From assembly GCA_009695095.1 (NCBI GenBank), contig SIBQ01000001.1, positions 64,501 to 128,500 of the forward strand: a stretch of 64,000 bases of DNA, given 5' to 3'. Of the stretch, positions 51,624 to 60,766 are shown one piece after another. The number at the start of each line of letters is the position of its first letter. The first letter of the stretch is position 1. A program made the translations under genes and the position numbers. A model generated the notes under the pieces. It saw only the letters and a program-made list of their open reading frames with translations, did not search any database and had not been told where the DNA came from. Source of the stretch: Lacunisphaera sp. (GTDB taxonomy: Bacteria > Verrucomicrobiota > Verrucomicrobiia > Opitutales > Opitutaceae).

Positions 51624-53984
51624 ATGTCTGCGCCGGTGTCCACCCAACCCACTCCCACTACCCGGCAAAGGCTGGAACGTGCGTTGCTGTTCCTGCTCCT
51701 GGTTGCGGTGCTGTTCACCTATCCCAACCGGCCCAGCTTCGATCTCGATGCCTCGTGGCGCATGGCGCTGGGCAAGTTCTTTCTCGACGACCTGCAATTC
51801 GGCCGCGATGTCGTCTTCACTTACGGCCCGCTGGGTTTTCTGATGGGCAAAACCTACACCGGATTGCTTTTCTGGAGCCTGCTGGCCTGGCAGCTTTTCG
51901 CGTCCTGCTCCATCGCCCTCCTTATCCAATACTGGGGTCAGCGCCTGGCGGCCGGCTGGCCCCGTTTGTTTTTCTACGCATTCTTTCTCCTGTATGGCGT
52001 CAACTACGAGGATGCCCTGCACATGCTGGCGATCGCCTTGATCGGGTTTGAACTGGTACGGCGCGTGGGCCAGCTCTGGCACTGGACCTCGGCCTTGATG
52101 CTCCTCCTGCTGGCCACGCTGGGCGTGGCCAAATTCACCAACCTGATGCTGGCCGCGATGGTAGTGGGGACCAGCGCCGCGCTCGCCTTGTGGCAGCGTC
52201 ACCCGGGCATGGCAGCCCGGCTGCCCGCGTGGTTTGGCGGCGGCTTTCTGGCCATCTGGGTGCTCTGCGGGCAGAATCCGCTGAACCTGCCCGCCTACTT
52301 CGCCAATTCCTGGATTCTCAGCCAAGGCTATCAGGAAGTCATGGGGATCGCCACCCCCGACGCGCCACTGTGGAAGGCGATCGTCGTGATCATCGTGCTG
52401 GCTGGTTACACCCTCCTCAATGTTTTCACCCAAAAAAACCGCCCCCGCAGCGTGGCTTGCGGCTTGGTACTTGGCGCTTTCATTTTCCTTAATTGGAAAC
52501 ACGGCTTCGTGCGCTCGGACGGACACATGTTGGGTTTTTTCTATTGTGCCCTGCTGCCCATCGTCGCCTATCCCGTGCTGCTGGAGGATGCCGACTCGTT
52601 CGGGCGGCTCAAACGCTGGGCCCTCGTGGCCGCCGGCGCGCTGTGCCTCCTCGGCATCCGGGATACGATTCCGATACTGGTGGATTCAGCGCTGGCCATT
52701 TTCCAAAATAGAATCTGGGGTAATGTAGAATTTACGTCACGCCTTTCGACCCTGCGCCAGGACTATGACGCTTCGCTGGACCAGGAATTGCAGCGCTATG
52801 GCATGCCCCGCACCTCGGCCGTCGTCGGCCACCGGTCCCTTGATGTATTCGGCTACGACCAGGCCGTCGCCATCTATAACAAGTTCAATTACCGGCCGCG
52901 GCCCGTGTTCCAGAGCTACTCCGCCTACACACCCGAGCTGGCCCGGCTGAACGTCGATTATTACAATTCCGACCGCGCTCCGGATTTCGTGCTGCTCAAG
53001 ATCAACTCTCTTGATCAGCGGCTGCCCGCAATGGACGACTCCGCCCTCCTCTACCTGCTCACGCAGCGCTACAAGTATGTGCTCTCGGAAAAATCCTTCC
53101 AACTCTGGGAAAAAACCTCAACGCCGATTGAACCTGCCGCGCGACCGCTCCAGCTGGAACGCAAGGACCTCCCCTTGGACGAGGCCTGGTCGCTCCGACA
53201 ATACGGCAGCCAGCCGCTCTGGGTGAAAATCGACTTGCGCCCCACTCTGCTCGGGCGTTTGCGCACCTTCTTCTACAAACCCCCCATGCTGCGCCTGGCG
53301 ATCCAGGATGCGGCGGACACCACCACCACCTACCGCATGCCTGCGCCGATCGGACGCGCGGGCTTTATCATCAACCCGATCGTCGATGATATGATGGCCT
53401 TCGCCCACTTCGCCAGCGGCACGCCCGAACGTCTGTCCAGCATGATCATGATAATGCTGGCGCCGGAAGACCGGAAATATTTCGCCGGCAAGGCCCACGT
53501 CGAGCTATCCAGCCTCAAGTCCTCCACCGCCGGCCAGAATTTCTTCACCAATCTCACGAAGGAGCGCTTCTACATGTTCAAGACCACTCCGGTCGCCTTC
53601 GAGGCCAGCAACAAGCCTTCCACCGAGAAAATCGGCGAGGAGGTGGTGATGGTCGTGCATACGCCCAGCGAGATCACCTTCGATGTCCCCAAGGGCACGA
53701 CCGAGGTGAGCGGCCGGCTTGGCTTTCTGATCGGAGCCTATACCTACGCTGGACGGACCAATGGGGCGGATTTTGTGATCGTGTGGGCGGACGGGAAGGA
53801 TACCGTGGAGATCTACCGCCGGTTCCTGGATCCCCGGAAGAACGCTGAAGACCGCGGCCTGATTTCATTCCACGTGGATCTGAAGAGATTCTCGGGTGGC
53901 CGGCTCTATCTCCGGACTACGCCCGGCCCTTACAATGACTCTGGCTGGGACTGGACCGCCTGGACGGACGTCGAGATCAAATAG
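51624..53984 (+). CDS. Polytopic membrane protein with C-terminal beta-sandwich, GT-C-like
   Basis: A 786-aa protein. An N-terminal helix is followed by DLDASWRMALGKFFLDDLQFG and FTYGPLGFLMG, a plan known from uncharacterised GT-C-like membrane proteins, then about ten helices to residue 370. A long soluble part includes YNKFNYRPRPVFQSYSAYTPE. The last about 105 residues are the shared module (RTNGADFVIVWADG, DPRKNAEDRGLISFHVDL, GWDWTAWTDVEI). The family is not one I can name. The terminal module suggests the same kind of target as the other GT-C proteins in this group. Confidence 0.83.
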   Translation: MSAPVSTQPTPTTRQRLERALLFLLLVAVLFTYPNRPSFDLDASWRMALGKFFLDDLQFGRDVVFTYGPLGFLMGKTYTGLLFWSLLAWQLFASCSIALLIQYWGQRLAAGWPRLFFYAFFLLYGVNYEDALHMLAIALIGFELVRRVGQLWHWTSALMLLLLATLGVAKFTNLMLAAMVVGTSAALALWQRHPGMAARLPAWFGGGFLAIWVLCGQNPLNLPAYFANSWILSQGYQEVMGIATPDAPLWKAIVVIIVLAGYTLLNVFTQKNRPRSVACGLVLGAFIFLNWKHGFVRSDGHMLGFFYCALLPIVAYPVLLEDADSFGRLKRWALVAAGALCLLGIRDTIPILVDSALAIFQNRIWGNVEFTSRLSTLRQDYDASLDQELQRYGMPRTSAVVGHRSLDVFGYDQAVAIYNKFNYRPRPVFQSYSAYTPELARLNVDYYNSDRAPDFVLLKINSLDQRLPAMDDSALLYLLTQRYKYVLSEKSFQLWEKTSTPIEPAARPLQLERKDLPLDEAWSLRQYGSQPLWVKIDLRPTLLGRLRTFFYKPPMLRLAIQDAADTTTTYRMPAPIGRAGFIINPIVDDMMAFAHFASGTPERLSSMIMIMLAPEDRKYFAGKAHVELSSLKSSTAGQNFFTNLTKERFYMFKTTPVAFEASNKPSTEKIGEEVVMVVHTPSEITFDVPKGTTEVSGRLGFLIGAYTYAGRTNGADFVIVWADGKDTVEIYRRFLDPRKNAEDRGLISFHVDLKRFSGGRLYLRTTPGPYNDSGWDWTAWTDVEIK

Positions 53985-54162
53985 GCGCCGCTGTGGCCAC
54001 GATCCTTGCCTCCCGATGGGCCTGAAGGTGGATTTTTGCCCATGGGCTCGCCTTCCGCAGCAGCATCACGACCTCGAATCACGTGCCACGCCTCGGAAGA
54101 GCCGGCCAGTACTCACGGGCGCTGACCGCCACGTTTTGAGACCAGTCTCCCGTAGGACCAGG

Positions 54163-54176
54163 CCAGAATTTTCTGG
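54163..54176 (+). promoter_or_regulatory. Palindrome, possible operator
   Basis: CCAGAA, two T, TTCTGG form a perfect 6-bp inverted repeat in the 238-base gap before the epimerase gene at 54223. It is the kind of short dyad bound by dimeric repressors, but no regulator is encoded nearby and no second copy was noticed. Confidence 0.3.
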
Positions 54177-54180
54177 AATT

Positions 54181-54216
54181 AGGGTTGCCCGCTTGTCCGG
54201 GTAACCCTTCCTTTTT
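54181..54216 (+). terminator. Rho-independent terminator-like hairpin directly before the 54223 start codon
   Basis: AGGGTTGCCCG (54181-54191) pairs with CGGGTAACCCT (54198-54208) over 11 bp, one of them a G-U pair, with a 6-base loop and then TCC and five T. Structure and T tract are those of an intrinsic terminator. It would end the long GT-C transcript. Oddly the next ATG comes only 6 bases after the T tract. Confidence 0.75.
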
Positions 54217-54222
54217 CAGCAT

Positions 54223-55284
54223 ATGGGCAAGACGCTCCTAGTCACCGGTTCCTCGGGCCTCATCGGCTCGGAAGTCTGCGTCTATTTCGCCGCGCAGGGC
54301 TACACCGTCCACGGCGTGGACAACAACCAGCGCGCCGTCTTCTTCGGCCCGTCGGGCGACACGCGCTGGAATCAGCATCGCCTCAGCAAGGAGCTCAAGG
54401 GCTTCGTCCACCACGAACTCGACATCCGCGACCGGGCCGCCGTGTTCGCGCTGGTCCGGCAGCTCAAGCCCTTCGTCATCGTCCACGCCGCCGCCCAGCC
54501 CTCGCACGACCGCGCCGCGGCGATCCCGTTCGACGACTTCGACACCAACGCCACCGGCACGCTGAATTTCCTCGAGGCCGCGCGGCAGGCCTGCCCCGAG
54601 TCGCCCTTCGTGCACATGAGCACGAACAAGGTCTACGGCGACGCCCCCAACTCCATCAAGCTGGTCGAGCAGACCACGCGATGGGACTATGCCGACCCCG
54701 CCTACGCGCACGGCATCCCGGAAACCTTCACCATCGACCAGTCGAAGCACTCGCTCTTCGGCGCGTCGAAGGTCGCCGCCGACGTGATGGTGCAGGAATA
54801 CGGGCGCTACTTCGGGCTGCCGACCTGCGCGCTGCGCGGCGGCTGCCTGACCGGCCCGAACCACAGTGGCGTCGAGCTGCACGGCTTTCTCTCCTACCTT
54901 GTGAAGTGCAACCTCGAGGGGAAAGAATACCGCGTGTTCGGCTACAAGGGCAAGCAGGTGCGCGACAACATCCACTCACTCGATGTCGCGCGCTTCATGG
55001 CGGCCTTCATCGAGAGTCCCCGAGCGGGCGAGGTCTACAACCTCGGCGGCGGCAAGGCCAACTCCTGCTCCATCCTCGAGGCGTTCAAGCTCACGGAAAA
55101 ATTCACGGGCCGGGCGCAGATTTCCACCTACGTCGACCAGCACCGCGCCGGCGACCACATCTGCTATTACTCCGATCTGCGCAAGATGCGCGCGCACTAT
55201 CCCAAGTGGGACCTCACCCGGTCGCTCGAGGAAACCATCCGGCAGATCGTGTCGGCCTGGCAGAACCGCCCGAAGTCCGCGTAA
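54223..55284 (+). CDS. Extended SDR similar to CDP-paratose 2-epimerase, Tyr of YxxxK replaced by Phe
   Basis: A 353-aa NAD-dependent epimerase/dehydratase. The Rossmann motif [14 protein letters not shown] starts at residue 5, which fixes the ATG. Family marks include [11 protein letters not shown], the serine site [13 protein letters not shown], and [19 protein letters not shown] with [13 protein letters not shown], typical of the CDP-tyvelose/paratose 2-epimerase-like group. The usual YxxxK reads FGASK: the Lys is present, the Tyr is Phe. Several relatives, as I recall, share this change, so it may be a subgroup property rather than damage. It ends within a hairpin shared with the convergent gene. 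Confidence 0.87.
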   Translation: MGKTLLVTGSSGLIGSEVCVYFAAQGYTVHGVDNNQRAVFFGPSGDTRWNQHRLSKELKGFVHHELDIRDRAAVFALVRQLKPFVIVHAAAQPSHDRAAAIPFDDFDTNATGTLNFLEAARQACPESPFVHMSTNKVYGDAPNSIKLVEQTTRWDYADPAYAHGIPETFTIDQSKHSLFGASKVAADVMVQEYGRYFGLPTCALRGGCLTGPNHSGVELHGFLSYLVKCNLEGKEYRVFGYKGKQVRDNIHSLDVARFMAAFIESPRAGEVYNLGGGKANSCSILEAFKLTEKFTGRAQISTYVDQHRAGDHICYYSDLRKMRAHYPKWDLTRSLEETIRQIVSAWQNRPKSA

Positions 55285-55302
55285 GCGCGCGGTCCGCGCT
55301 TA
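55282..55302. terminator. Hairpin shared by two convergent genes, containing both stop codons
   Basis: TAAGCGCG (55282-55289) and CGCGCTTA (55295-55302) form a perfect 8-bp stem with a 5-base loop. The left arm begins with the TAA of the epimerase gene; the right arm, read on the minus strand, begins with the TAA of the convergent gene. Symmetric and GC-rich, but without a T tract, so terminator function is likely rather than certain. Confidence 0.6.
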
Positions 55303-55809
55303 CGGCGTCACGACGGAGATGGTGGCGATTTTTGCCGGGGGCTCCCGCCAGTTCTCCCAGGCGATCGTCCAATCGATGGCGTTCCCCTTGAAGTCGACAT
55401 CCCCGGCCGTTCCGCCGCGAAAGGCGATGCGAACCCTCACCAGGATCTTTGAGCCGGTCTCCCCCGCCGTCAGGCTGACGAGGCGTGTCGCCGCGCGGCC
55501 CGCTTTCTCCTCGTGACAAAAGGCGGACCACGTTTTCCCACTGTCGGTGGAATATTCTGCATGGAAAAAGCCGATTTGCTCGCCGCCACCGGCATCAGTG
55601 CTGACCAGGACCGGGATGCTGAGTCTGCCCCCGGCCGCAATGGAACCCGGGGCGGTGATCTTGATCACCCGGTTGACCGCCAATCCCGGAACGGCAAACG
55701 CCATGACGGCAAGCAACTGCCAGAGGCTGAGCCAAGCCCGCGCGAGACTGCCGGAGGGTCGGTGGCCGGCGTTGCAAGAGGTCAAAATAGGGACCGGAAG
55801 GCAGCGCAT
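55300..55809 (-). CDS. Small secreted beta-rich protein of unknown function
   Basis: About 169 aa on the minus strand, convergent with the epimerase and divergent from the YfhO-like gene. It has a signal-peptide-like segment (LARAWLSLWQLLAVMAFAVPG) followed by a beta-sandwich-like body: ITAPGSIAAGGRLSIPVLVS, FFHAEYSTDSGKTWSAFCHE and FKGNAIDWTIAWENW. The strand pattern resembles Ig-like or fibronectin-like secreted domains. Start is uncertain: ATG at 55809, 55836 or 55851 are all in frame, and an AT-rich patch at about 55845-55865 could hold its promoter. I do not recognise the family. Confidence 0.65.
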   Translation of the reverse strand: MRCLPVPILTSCNAGHRPSGSLARAWLSLWQLLAVMAFAVPGLAVNRVIKITAPGSIAAGGRLSIPVLVSTDAGGGEQIGFFHAEYSTDSGKTWSAFCHEEKAGRAATRLVSLTAGETGSKILVRVRIAFRGGTAGDVDFKGNAIDWTIAWENWREPPAKIATISVVTP

Positions 55810-55978
55810 TATTTCGGGATTAAGCCCCGCTGGCATTGTTCGGGCAATCATTAATAAGAAGAGTTGGGGTTGGAGCATTTCTCGCTTCACCTGCCGGCAC
55901 CCCGCTGCTTGGCTCGCGGCCCATGCGAATCCTGTTTTCTGGTCCCGGCGACTTCGCCACCAAGCGTCCCGCCGGTCC

Positions 55979-58900
55979 ATGATGAAATCCTGGTTCGATT
56001 GGCGGGCGACCGCGCTGGCCCTGGTCCTCGCGGTGGCGGCCGCCCTGCCGTTCATGTCCACGAGCGGCGAGCGGCGTGATTACTACTTCTTTGACGTCAC
56101 GCTGACCTCCACCTCCCCCGGCACCACGCAGTTGTTCTGGGATCTGGGCCGCGGCTATAACGAGAATGATTCCTCGCGCCAGCCGCTGAAAATCGAACCC
56201 TCGCCGGTCGTCTACCGCTACATGATGCCCATGGGAGATTTCAAGGCCCTGCGCCTCGATCCCCTCGACGGGGTCGGCACCATGACGATATCGCACGCCC
56301 AGATCGTCGATGATCGCGGCAAGGTGGTGCACCGGTTCCGCCCGGCTGACTTCAAGAACTTCGCGCAGATCGCCCGCCTGGAAGTCCACGGCGACACCCT
56401 CCTCGTCCAGACGATCCCCGACGCGCACGACGCCATCCTTGAGTTGGAATTCCCCCGCCCGCTCCATCTGGCCAGCAACGCCCGCATCTGGCTCAAGCTC
56501 GGGCTGCCCGTGGCGGTGCCGGTGTTCATCCTCGGGCTGATCCTCGGCTGCCCGTTCATCGCCTCCCGGCTGCAACGTCTGGTGGCACCGCTGGGCGGCT
56601 GGCTGCAGCAGCGGCCGCGCACGGCCATCGCCCTGATGGCCACCGTCGCCATCGTCGTGCAATGTCACCCTGTGATCTTCCTTGGCCGGAGTTTCGCCTC
56701 ACCCAACAACGGCTCGCGCATGCTGTATGCAGGGCTGCCGACCCTGCCCGGTGCCACGGAATACATGGGTACGGATACCATGGGCTCAGACACCGGCGCG
56801 CTGCTCTTCAACCATCTCTATTATCCGATGCTGCAACGGGACGCCATGCTGCAGCATGGCGAATGGCCGCTGTGGAACCGCAACTCGCTTTGTGGCGAGC
56901 CGTTGCTGGGACAGGGGCAGTCCATGTTTGGCGATCCGTTTAATTTCCTCACCATCCTGGCCGACGGCGCGGCGTGGGCCTGGGATCTGCGATATTTATT
57001 CGCGCACTGGCTGTTCGCGGCCGGGCTGGGCTTTATCGTGTGGCGGCTCCAGCGCCACCTCGCCGCGTCCTTGCTGGTCACGCTGGGCAGCGCCTTCGTT
57101 GCCTTTTTCACCTATCGTCTGGCTCACCCGGCCAATTTCAGTGTCTGCTACTCGCCGTGGATACTCTGGGCTTGGACCGGCCTGGTGCAGGCGACCACCT
57201 CGCGCCGGCAGGCCGGCTGGCTCGTCGCACTGGTGGCGGCCAACTGGCTGGTGTTCACCAGCGGCACGGTGAAGGAGGCCTACATGTCGATCGCCTGCCT
57301 GAATCTGGCGGGGGTGTTCCTGCTGGCCTTGCTGCCCGCGGCGCGCGGCCACCGCTGGCGCCTGCTCGGCCTCGCGTCCGCCGCCGGCGTCATCTTTGTC
57401 CTGATTTCGGCGCCGGGTTGGATGTCATTTCTAGTTTCCTGGGGGCATTCCTTCACCGGCTACGACCAGCCCGTGGCCACCCCGCTGCCCCTCGAGCACC
57501 TCATCGGCTTCTTCGACGATATTTTCTACCGGCAAACAATGGTGGAAGAAAGCGTCGTCGCTCCCGCCCTGAATTTTTTCCTCCTGCTGGGAGTGCTGTG
57601 GTGGCTGGTCACTCCCGGGCTCTGGCGCGAGGATCGCGCCGGTCTCGCGCTCCTGCTCGGTGCCTTGCCACCCTTCGCGCTCGCCTTCGGCTTGGTGCCG
57701 GCCGCCCTCATCGTGAAGATTCCCTTCATCGGGAATATTCATCATGTGGGTGATACCTTTTCCTGTCCGCTGCTGATACTGGCCACCGTGCTGGCCGGGG
57801 GCGGCTTTCGCGATGCCCTGGAACGCTGGCGGGCCGACGTCTGGTGGCGAGGCCTTGGGCTCATATTTATTTTGGTAGCCGGCCTGCTGGTCGCTTTTTT
57901 TGTCAGCACCCGGGGACGGGCCACCAGTCCGTTTTTCGACGGCTATGCCCCCGCCCTGGCCGTGACCGTCGTCGCCCTGCCGATGGGTCTGCGTTGGGCG
58001 GTCCAACTCGCCCGGCCGGGTCTGCTCTGGGTGGCGCTCGGGCTGGGCTTGCCCCTGTTGCTCTGGCGGCACTGCCAGTTCAACGAGACCGTGTTCAATC
58101 ATTACGCCTTTGTCCCCGGCTTGCGCTGTGACCTCCATGCCCCGTCACCCGGGGTCGATTATATTGATCAGCTCCCGCGCGAGCCCGGCCGCGTGGTCGG
58201 TTGGGGCAACAGCCTTTTCCCTTCTTACAACTCCGCGTTGCGCTGGGAGAGCCTCTATGGCGTGGATGCGTTGCGCAGCCGGCACTATGATGAACTGGCC
58301 CGCGAGCTCGGAATGAAGCGCGTCTGGAACTGGGGCTGGTCCAACAAGGACGAGGACGCGCTCTGGCTCGTGCCGGCCCATGACCTGATGAACGTGACCC
58401 ACTATATCGCCGACCCTACGAAGCCGCCGCGCGAAATCACCGGGCTCAACCTGCTCCAGCAACTCGACCTCGACATCTATGCGAGCCCCACGGCGTGGCC
58501 CCGGGCCTTCTTTACCGACCGCCAGGCTACATATTCCACCGCCGGGGAGTTCGCCGAGTCAGTGAGGAAAGGCGACCGCCGCCCGTTCGCCGCCACGCAG
58601 CAGGGACAGACGGACGCCCCCGTCCTGCCGGCCGACCTTGCCACTCGCATGGTGCGGGCCGCGACCGACTACCGCCTGACCAGCAACGACACCAGCTTCG
58701 TCATTGATGCGCCCGGACCCGGGCTGGCCGTGCTGACCGAGACGTATTATGCGGAGGATTTCCAGGTCACCGTGGATGGAAAACCTGCGCCCTACTTCCG
58801 GGTCAACCACACCTTCAAGGGCGTGGCCATCGCGTCCGCCGGACGCCACGAGATCACCTTTGCCTACTGGCCGCAGTATTTCACCCTCGCACTCAGAATG

Positions 58901-58996
58901 AGCGCAGCGGGATTGCTGCTGCTGCTGGCTGGTTTCACCTGGCTGTGGCGGAGGGCACCGGCCCCGCTCGCCGCCACCGGCGGAGTTTCCGTATGA
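55979..58996 (+). CDS. YfhO-like large membrane protein
   Basis: A 1005-aa protein. One N-terminal anchor helix, then a periplasmic domain of about 150 residues (YYFFDVTLTSTSPGTTQLFW), then a polytopic core with LYYPMLQRDAMLQHGEWPLWN and LCGEPLLGQGQSMFGDPFNF, which are typical of the YfhO family (relatives of GT-C transferases that glycosylate teichoic or other surface polymers in Gram-positives), and a C-terminal beta domain ending VDGKPAPYFRVNHTFKGV and HEITFAYWP with a last helix. The extra N-terminal periplasmic domain is unusual. ATG 55979 or 55982 both work. It overlaps the next gene by ATGA. Confidence 0.85.
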   Translation: MMKSWFDWRATALALVLAVAAALPFMSTSGERRDYYFFDVTLTSTSPGTTQLFWDLGRGYNENDSSRQPLKIEPSPVVYRYMMPMGDFKALRLDPLDGVGTMTISHAQIVDDRGKVVHRFRPADFKNFAQIARLEVHGDTLLVQTIPDAHDAILELEFPRPLHLASNARIWLKLGLPVAVPVFILGLILGCPFIASRLQRLVAPLGGWLQQRPRTAIALMATVAIVVQCHPVIFLGRSFASPNNGSRMLYAGLPTLPGATEYMGTDTMGSDTGALLFNHLYYPMLQRDAMLQHGEWPLWNRNSLCGEPLLGQGQSMFGDPFNFLTILADGAAWAWDLRYLFAHWLFAAGLGFIVWRLQRHLAASLLVTLGSAFVAFFTYRLAHPANFSVCYSPWILWAWTGLVQATTSRRQAGWLVALVAANWLVFTSGTVKEAYMSIACLNLAGVFLLALLPAARGHRWRLLGLASAAGVIFVLISAPGWMSFLVSWGHSFTGYDQPVATPLPLEHLIGFFDDIFYRQTMVEESVVAPALNFFLLLGVLWWLVTPGLWREDRAGLALLLGALPPFALAFGLVPAALIVKIPFIGNIHHVGDTFSCPLLILATVLAGGGFRDALERWRADVWWRGLGLIFILVAGLLVAFFVSTRGRATSPFFDGYAPALAVTVVALPMGLRWAVQLARPGLLWVALGLGLPLLLWRHCQFNETVFNHYAFVPGLRCDLHAPSPGVDYIDQLPREPGRVVGWGNSLFPSYNSALRWESLYGVDALRSRHYDELARELGMKRVWNWGWSNKDEDALWLVPAHDLMNVTHYIADPTKPPREITGLNLLQQLDLDIYASPTAWPRAFFTDRQATYSTAGEFAESVRKGDRRPFAATQQGQTDAPVLPADLATRMVRAATDYRLTSNDTSFVIDAPGPGLAVLTETYYAEDFQVTVDGKPAPYFRVNHTFKGVAIASAGRHEITFAYWPQYFTLALRMSAAGLLLLLAGFTWLWRRAPAPLAATGGVSV

Positions 58997-59757
58997 AGCC
59001 CGGCCAACCCCTCCCTCCCCTGCCGGCGCGACCGACGCTCTCCGTCCTGGTTCCGGTCTTCAATGAACGCGGCACGGTGCAAGCCGCGCTCGACGCCCTC
59101 GTGGCCAAGCGGATTGAGGGCTGGGAACTGGAGATCATCATCATCGAGAGCAATTCCACCGACGGTTCGCGCGAGATCGTGCTCGGCTACCAGCACCATC
59201 CCGGCGTGAAAATCGTGCTGGAGGACAAGCCGCGCGGCAAAGGCCATGCGGTCCGCGCCGGCTTGAAGCAACTGACCGGCGACGTGGTGCTGATCCAGGA
59301 CGCCGACCTCGAATATGACCTCGCTGACTACGAGAAACTGCTCGCTCCACTCATCGCCGGCACCCACCACTTTGTCCTCGGCGCGCGCCACTCCCCGAAC
59401 CAGTGGTCCATCCGCCAGTTCAAAGGCCAGTTATTCCAGACGTTCGTGCTTAACTCCGCCCATTGGTTTTTCACCGCGATGATTGACGTGTCGCTCGGCC
59501 TCCGCCTGCGCGATCCCTTCACTATGTATAAGGTCTTTCGCCGGGAATGCCTGGCTGGGCTCGCTTTTCGGTGCAACCGGTTCGACTTTGACTGGGAGCT
59601 GCTCATCAAACTCGTCCGGCAGGGCTACCGCCCCCTCGAGATTCCCGTGCGCTACCACTCGCGCTCCTTTGCGGAGGGCAAAAAGATCCGCATGTTCTAC
59701 GACCCGCTCACCTGGTTCGTCGCCTGGGCCCGGGCCCGGTTCGGTCCGCTGGATTAA
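58993..59757 (+). CDS. GT2 glycosyltransferase (DPM1-like, no membrane tail)
   Basis: A 254-aa GT2 domain: LSVLVPVFNERGTVQAAL, IIIESNSTDGSREI, and the metal/acceptor site QDADLEYDLADYEKL, which resembles dolichol-phosphate-mannose synthase. The end contains IPVRYHSRSFAEGKKIRMF and no membrane helices. Starts within the stop of the YfhO-like gene (ATGA), so it may supply the lipid-linked sugar that protein needs. That pairing of a DPM-like GT2 with a YfhO protein is known elsewhere; here it is inference. Confidence 0.9.
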   Translation: MKPGQPLPPLPARPTLSVLVPVFNERGTVQAALDALVAKRIEGWELEIIIIESNSTDGSREIVLGYQHHPGVKIVLEDKPRGKGHAVRAGLKQLTGDVVLIQDADLEYDLADYEKLLAPLIAGTHHFVLGARHSPNQWSIRQFKGQLFQTFVLNSAHWFFTAMIDVSLGLRLRDPFTMYKVFRRECLAGLAFRCNRFDFDWELLIKLVRQGYRPLEIPVRYHSRSFAEGKKIRMFYDPLTWFVAWARARFGPLD

Positions 59758-59765
59758 GGCCCGCC

Positions 59766-60695
59766 GTGTCATCCGTGCCCTCCACCGTCCCGCCCGCTTT
59801 GCCCGACCGTGTGCCGGTGGCGGCCTGCCCCTTGTGCGGCGGCCGTGAATTCACGCCGGTGTGTCGCGCGGCGGCCCATGCGGTGGTGCGTTGCGCGGGC
59901 TGCCAGCTGCATTTGCTCAACCCGCAGCCGAGTGACGCCGAACTGGTGGAAATCTACCACCCCCACTACAGTTTTTTTGGTGCGGAGCCGGGGGCCGAGG
60001 CGTGCGTCAGCCGGGTGAAACAGGCGACGGCGGCTCATTACCTCAACCTGCTGGCCGCCGCGGGCGTGTCCGGCGGCAGCCTGTTGGAAATCGGCTGCGG
60101 TGACGGCGACTTCCTGCTGCAGGCTTCGCGCCGGAATTTTCCCGCCACGGGGATTGATTACTCCCCCCACTCTTGCGCGAAGGCGCAGGCCAAACTCGGC
60201 GCCGCGGCGCGGATTATATGCGGCGAGATCAGCGCCGTCGCGGACCGGCGCGAATCCTATGATCTTTGCGTGGCCTGTGACGTCATTGAACACGTGCGTC
60301 AGCCGGCGGATTTCTTGCAAACCCTCCACGGACTGCTGCGGCCCAACGGCCGGCTGTTTATTGTCACGCCCGATCTCGATTCGCTGGCCGCGAAGCTCCT
60401 GCGCTCGCGGTGGCCGGAATTCAAGGCGGAGCACATGTATTACTACACGCCCCGGACGCTCCGGCGGCAATTGGCCCAGGCCGGCTTCACGGACATCCGG
60501 CTGCTGGGCGGGACCAAAATGCTGAGCGTGGATTACGTGACCCGCCATTTCATCACCTACCCGGTGAGCGGGCTCACGCCGGTTTTGCGTTTGCTGCGGG
60601 CCCTGCTGCCCGCTTCGTGGGGGCAGTATCCTTGGCTGATCCCCGCCGGGGGAATGATTGCGCTCGCCCGCAAGCCGGGCCCAGTGGGCCATTGA
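59766..60695 (+). CDS. SAM methyltransferase with N-terminal zinc-finger-like cysteines
   Basis: A 309-aa protein starting at GTG. The first 50 residues contain two Cys pairs (CPLCGG and VRCAGC), a zinc-ribbon seen in sugar C- and O-methyltransferases of surface glycan clusters. The methyltransferase core has LLEIGCGDGDFLLQA, CDVIEHVRQPADF and a C-terminal hydrophobic end. Eight bases after the GT2 gene. A sugar or a sugar nucleotide is the likely substrate. Confidence 0.88.
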   Translation: MSSVPSTVPPALPDRVPVAACPLCGGREFTPVCRAAAHAVVRCAGCQLHLLNPQPSDAELVEIYHPHYSFFGAEPGAEACVSRVKQATAAHYLNLLAAAGVSGGSLLEIGCGDGDFLLQASRRNFPATGIDYSPHSCAKAQAKLGAAARIICGEISAVADRRESYDLCVACDVIEHVRQPADFLQTLHGLLRPNGRLFIVTPDLDSLAAKLLRSRWPEFKAEHMYYYTPRTLRRQLAQAGFTDIRLLGGTKMLSVDYVTRHFITYPVSGLTPVLRLLRALLPASWGQYPWLIPAGGMIALARKPGPVGH

Positions 60696-60766
60696 TCGGA
60701 CAGCGGCGCGGTTCTGCATCTTCTGCCTCGTCTTCCCGGTCGCGACCCTGTTATTTCCGGGACAAA

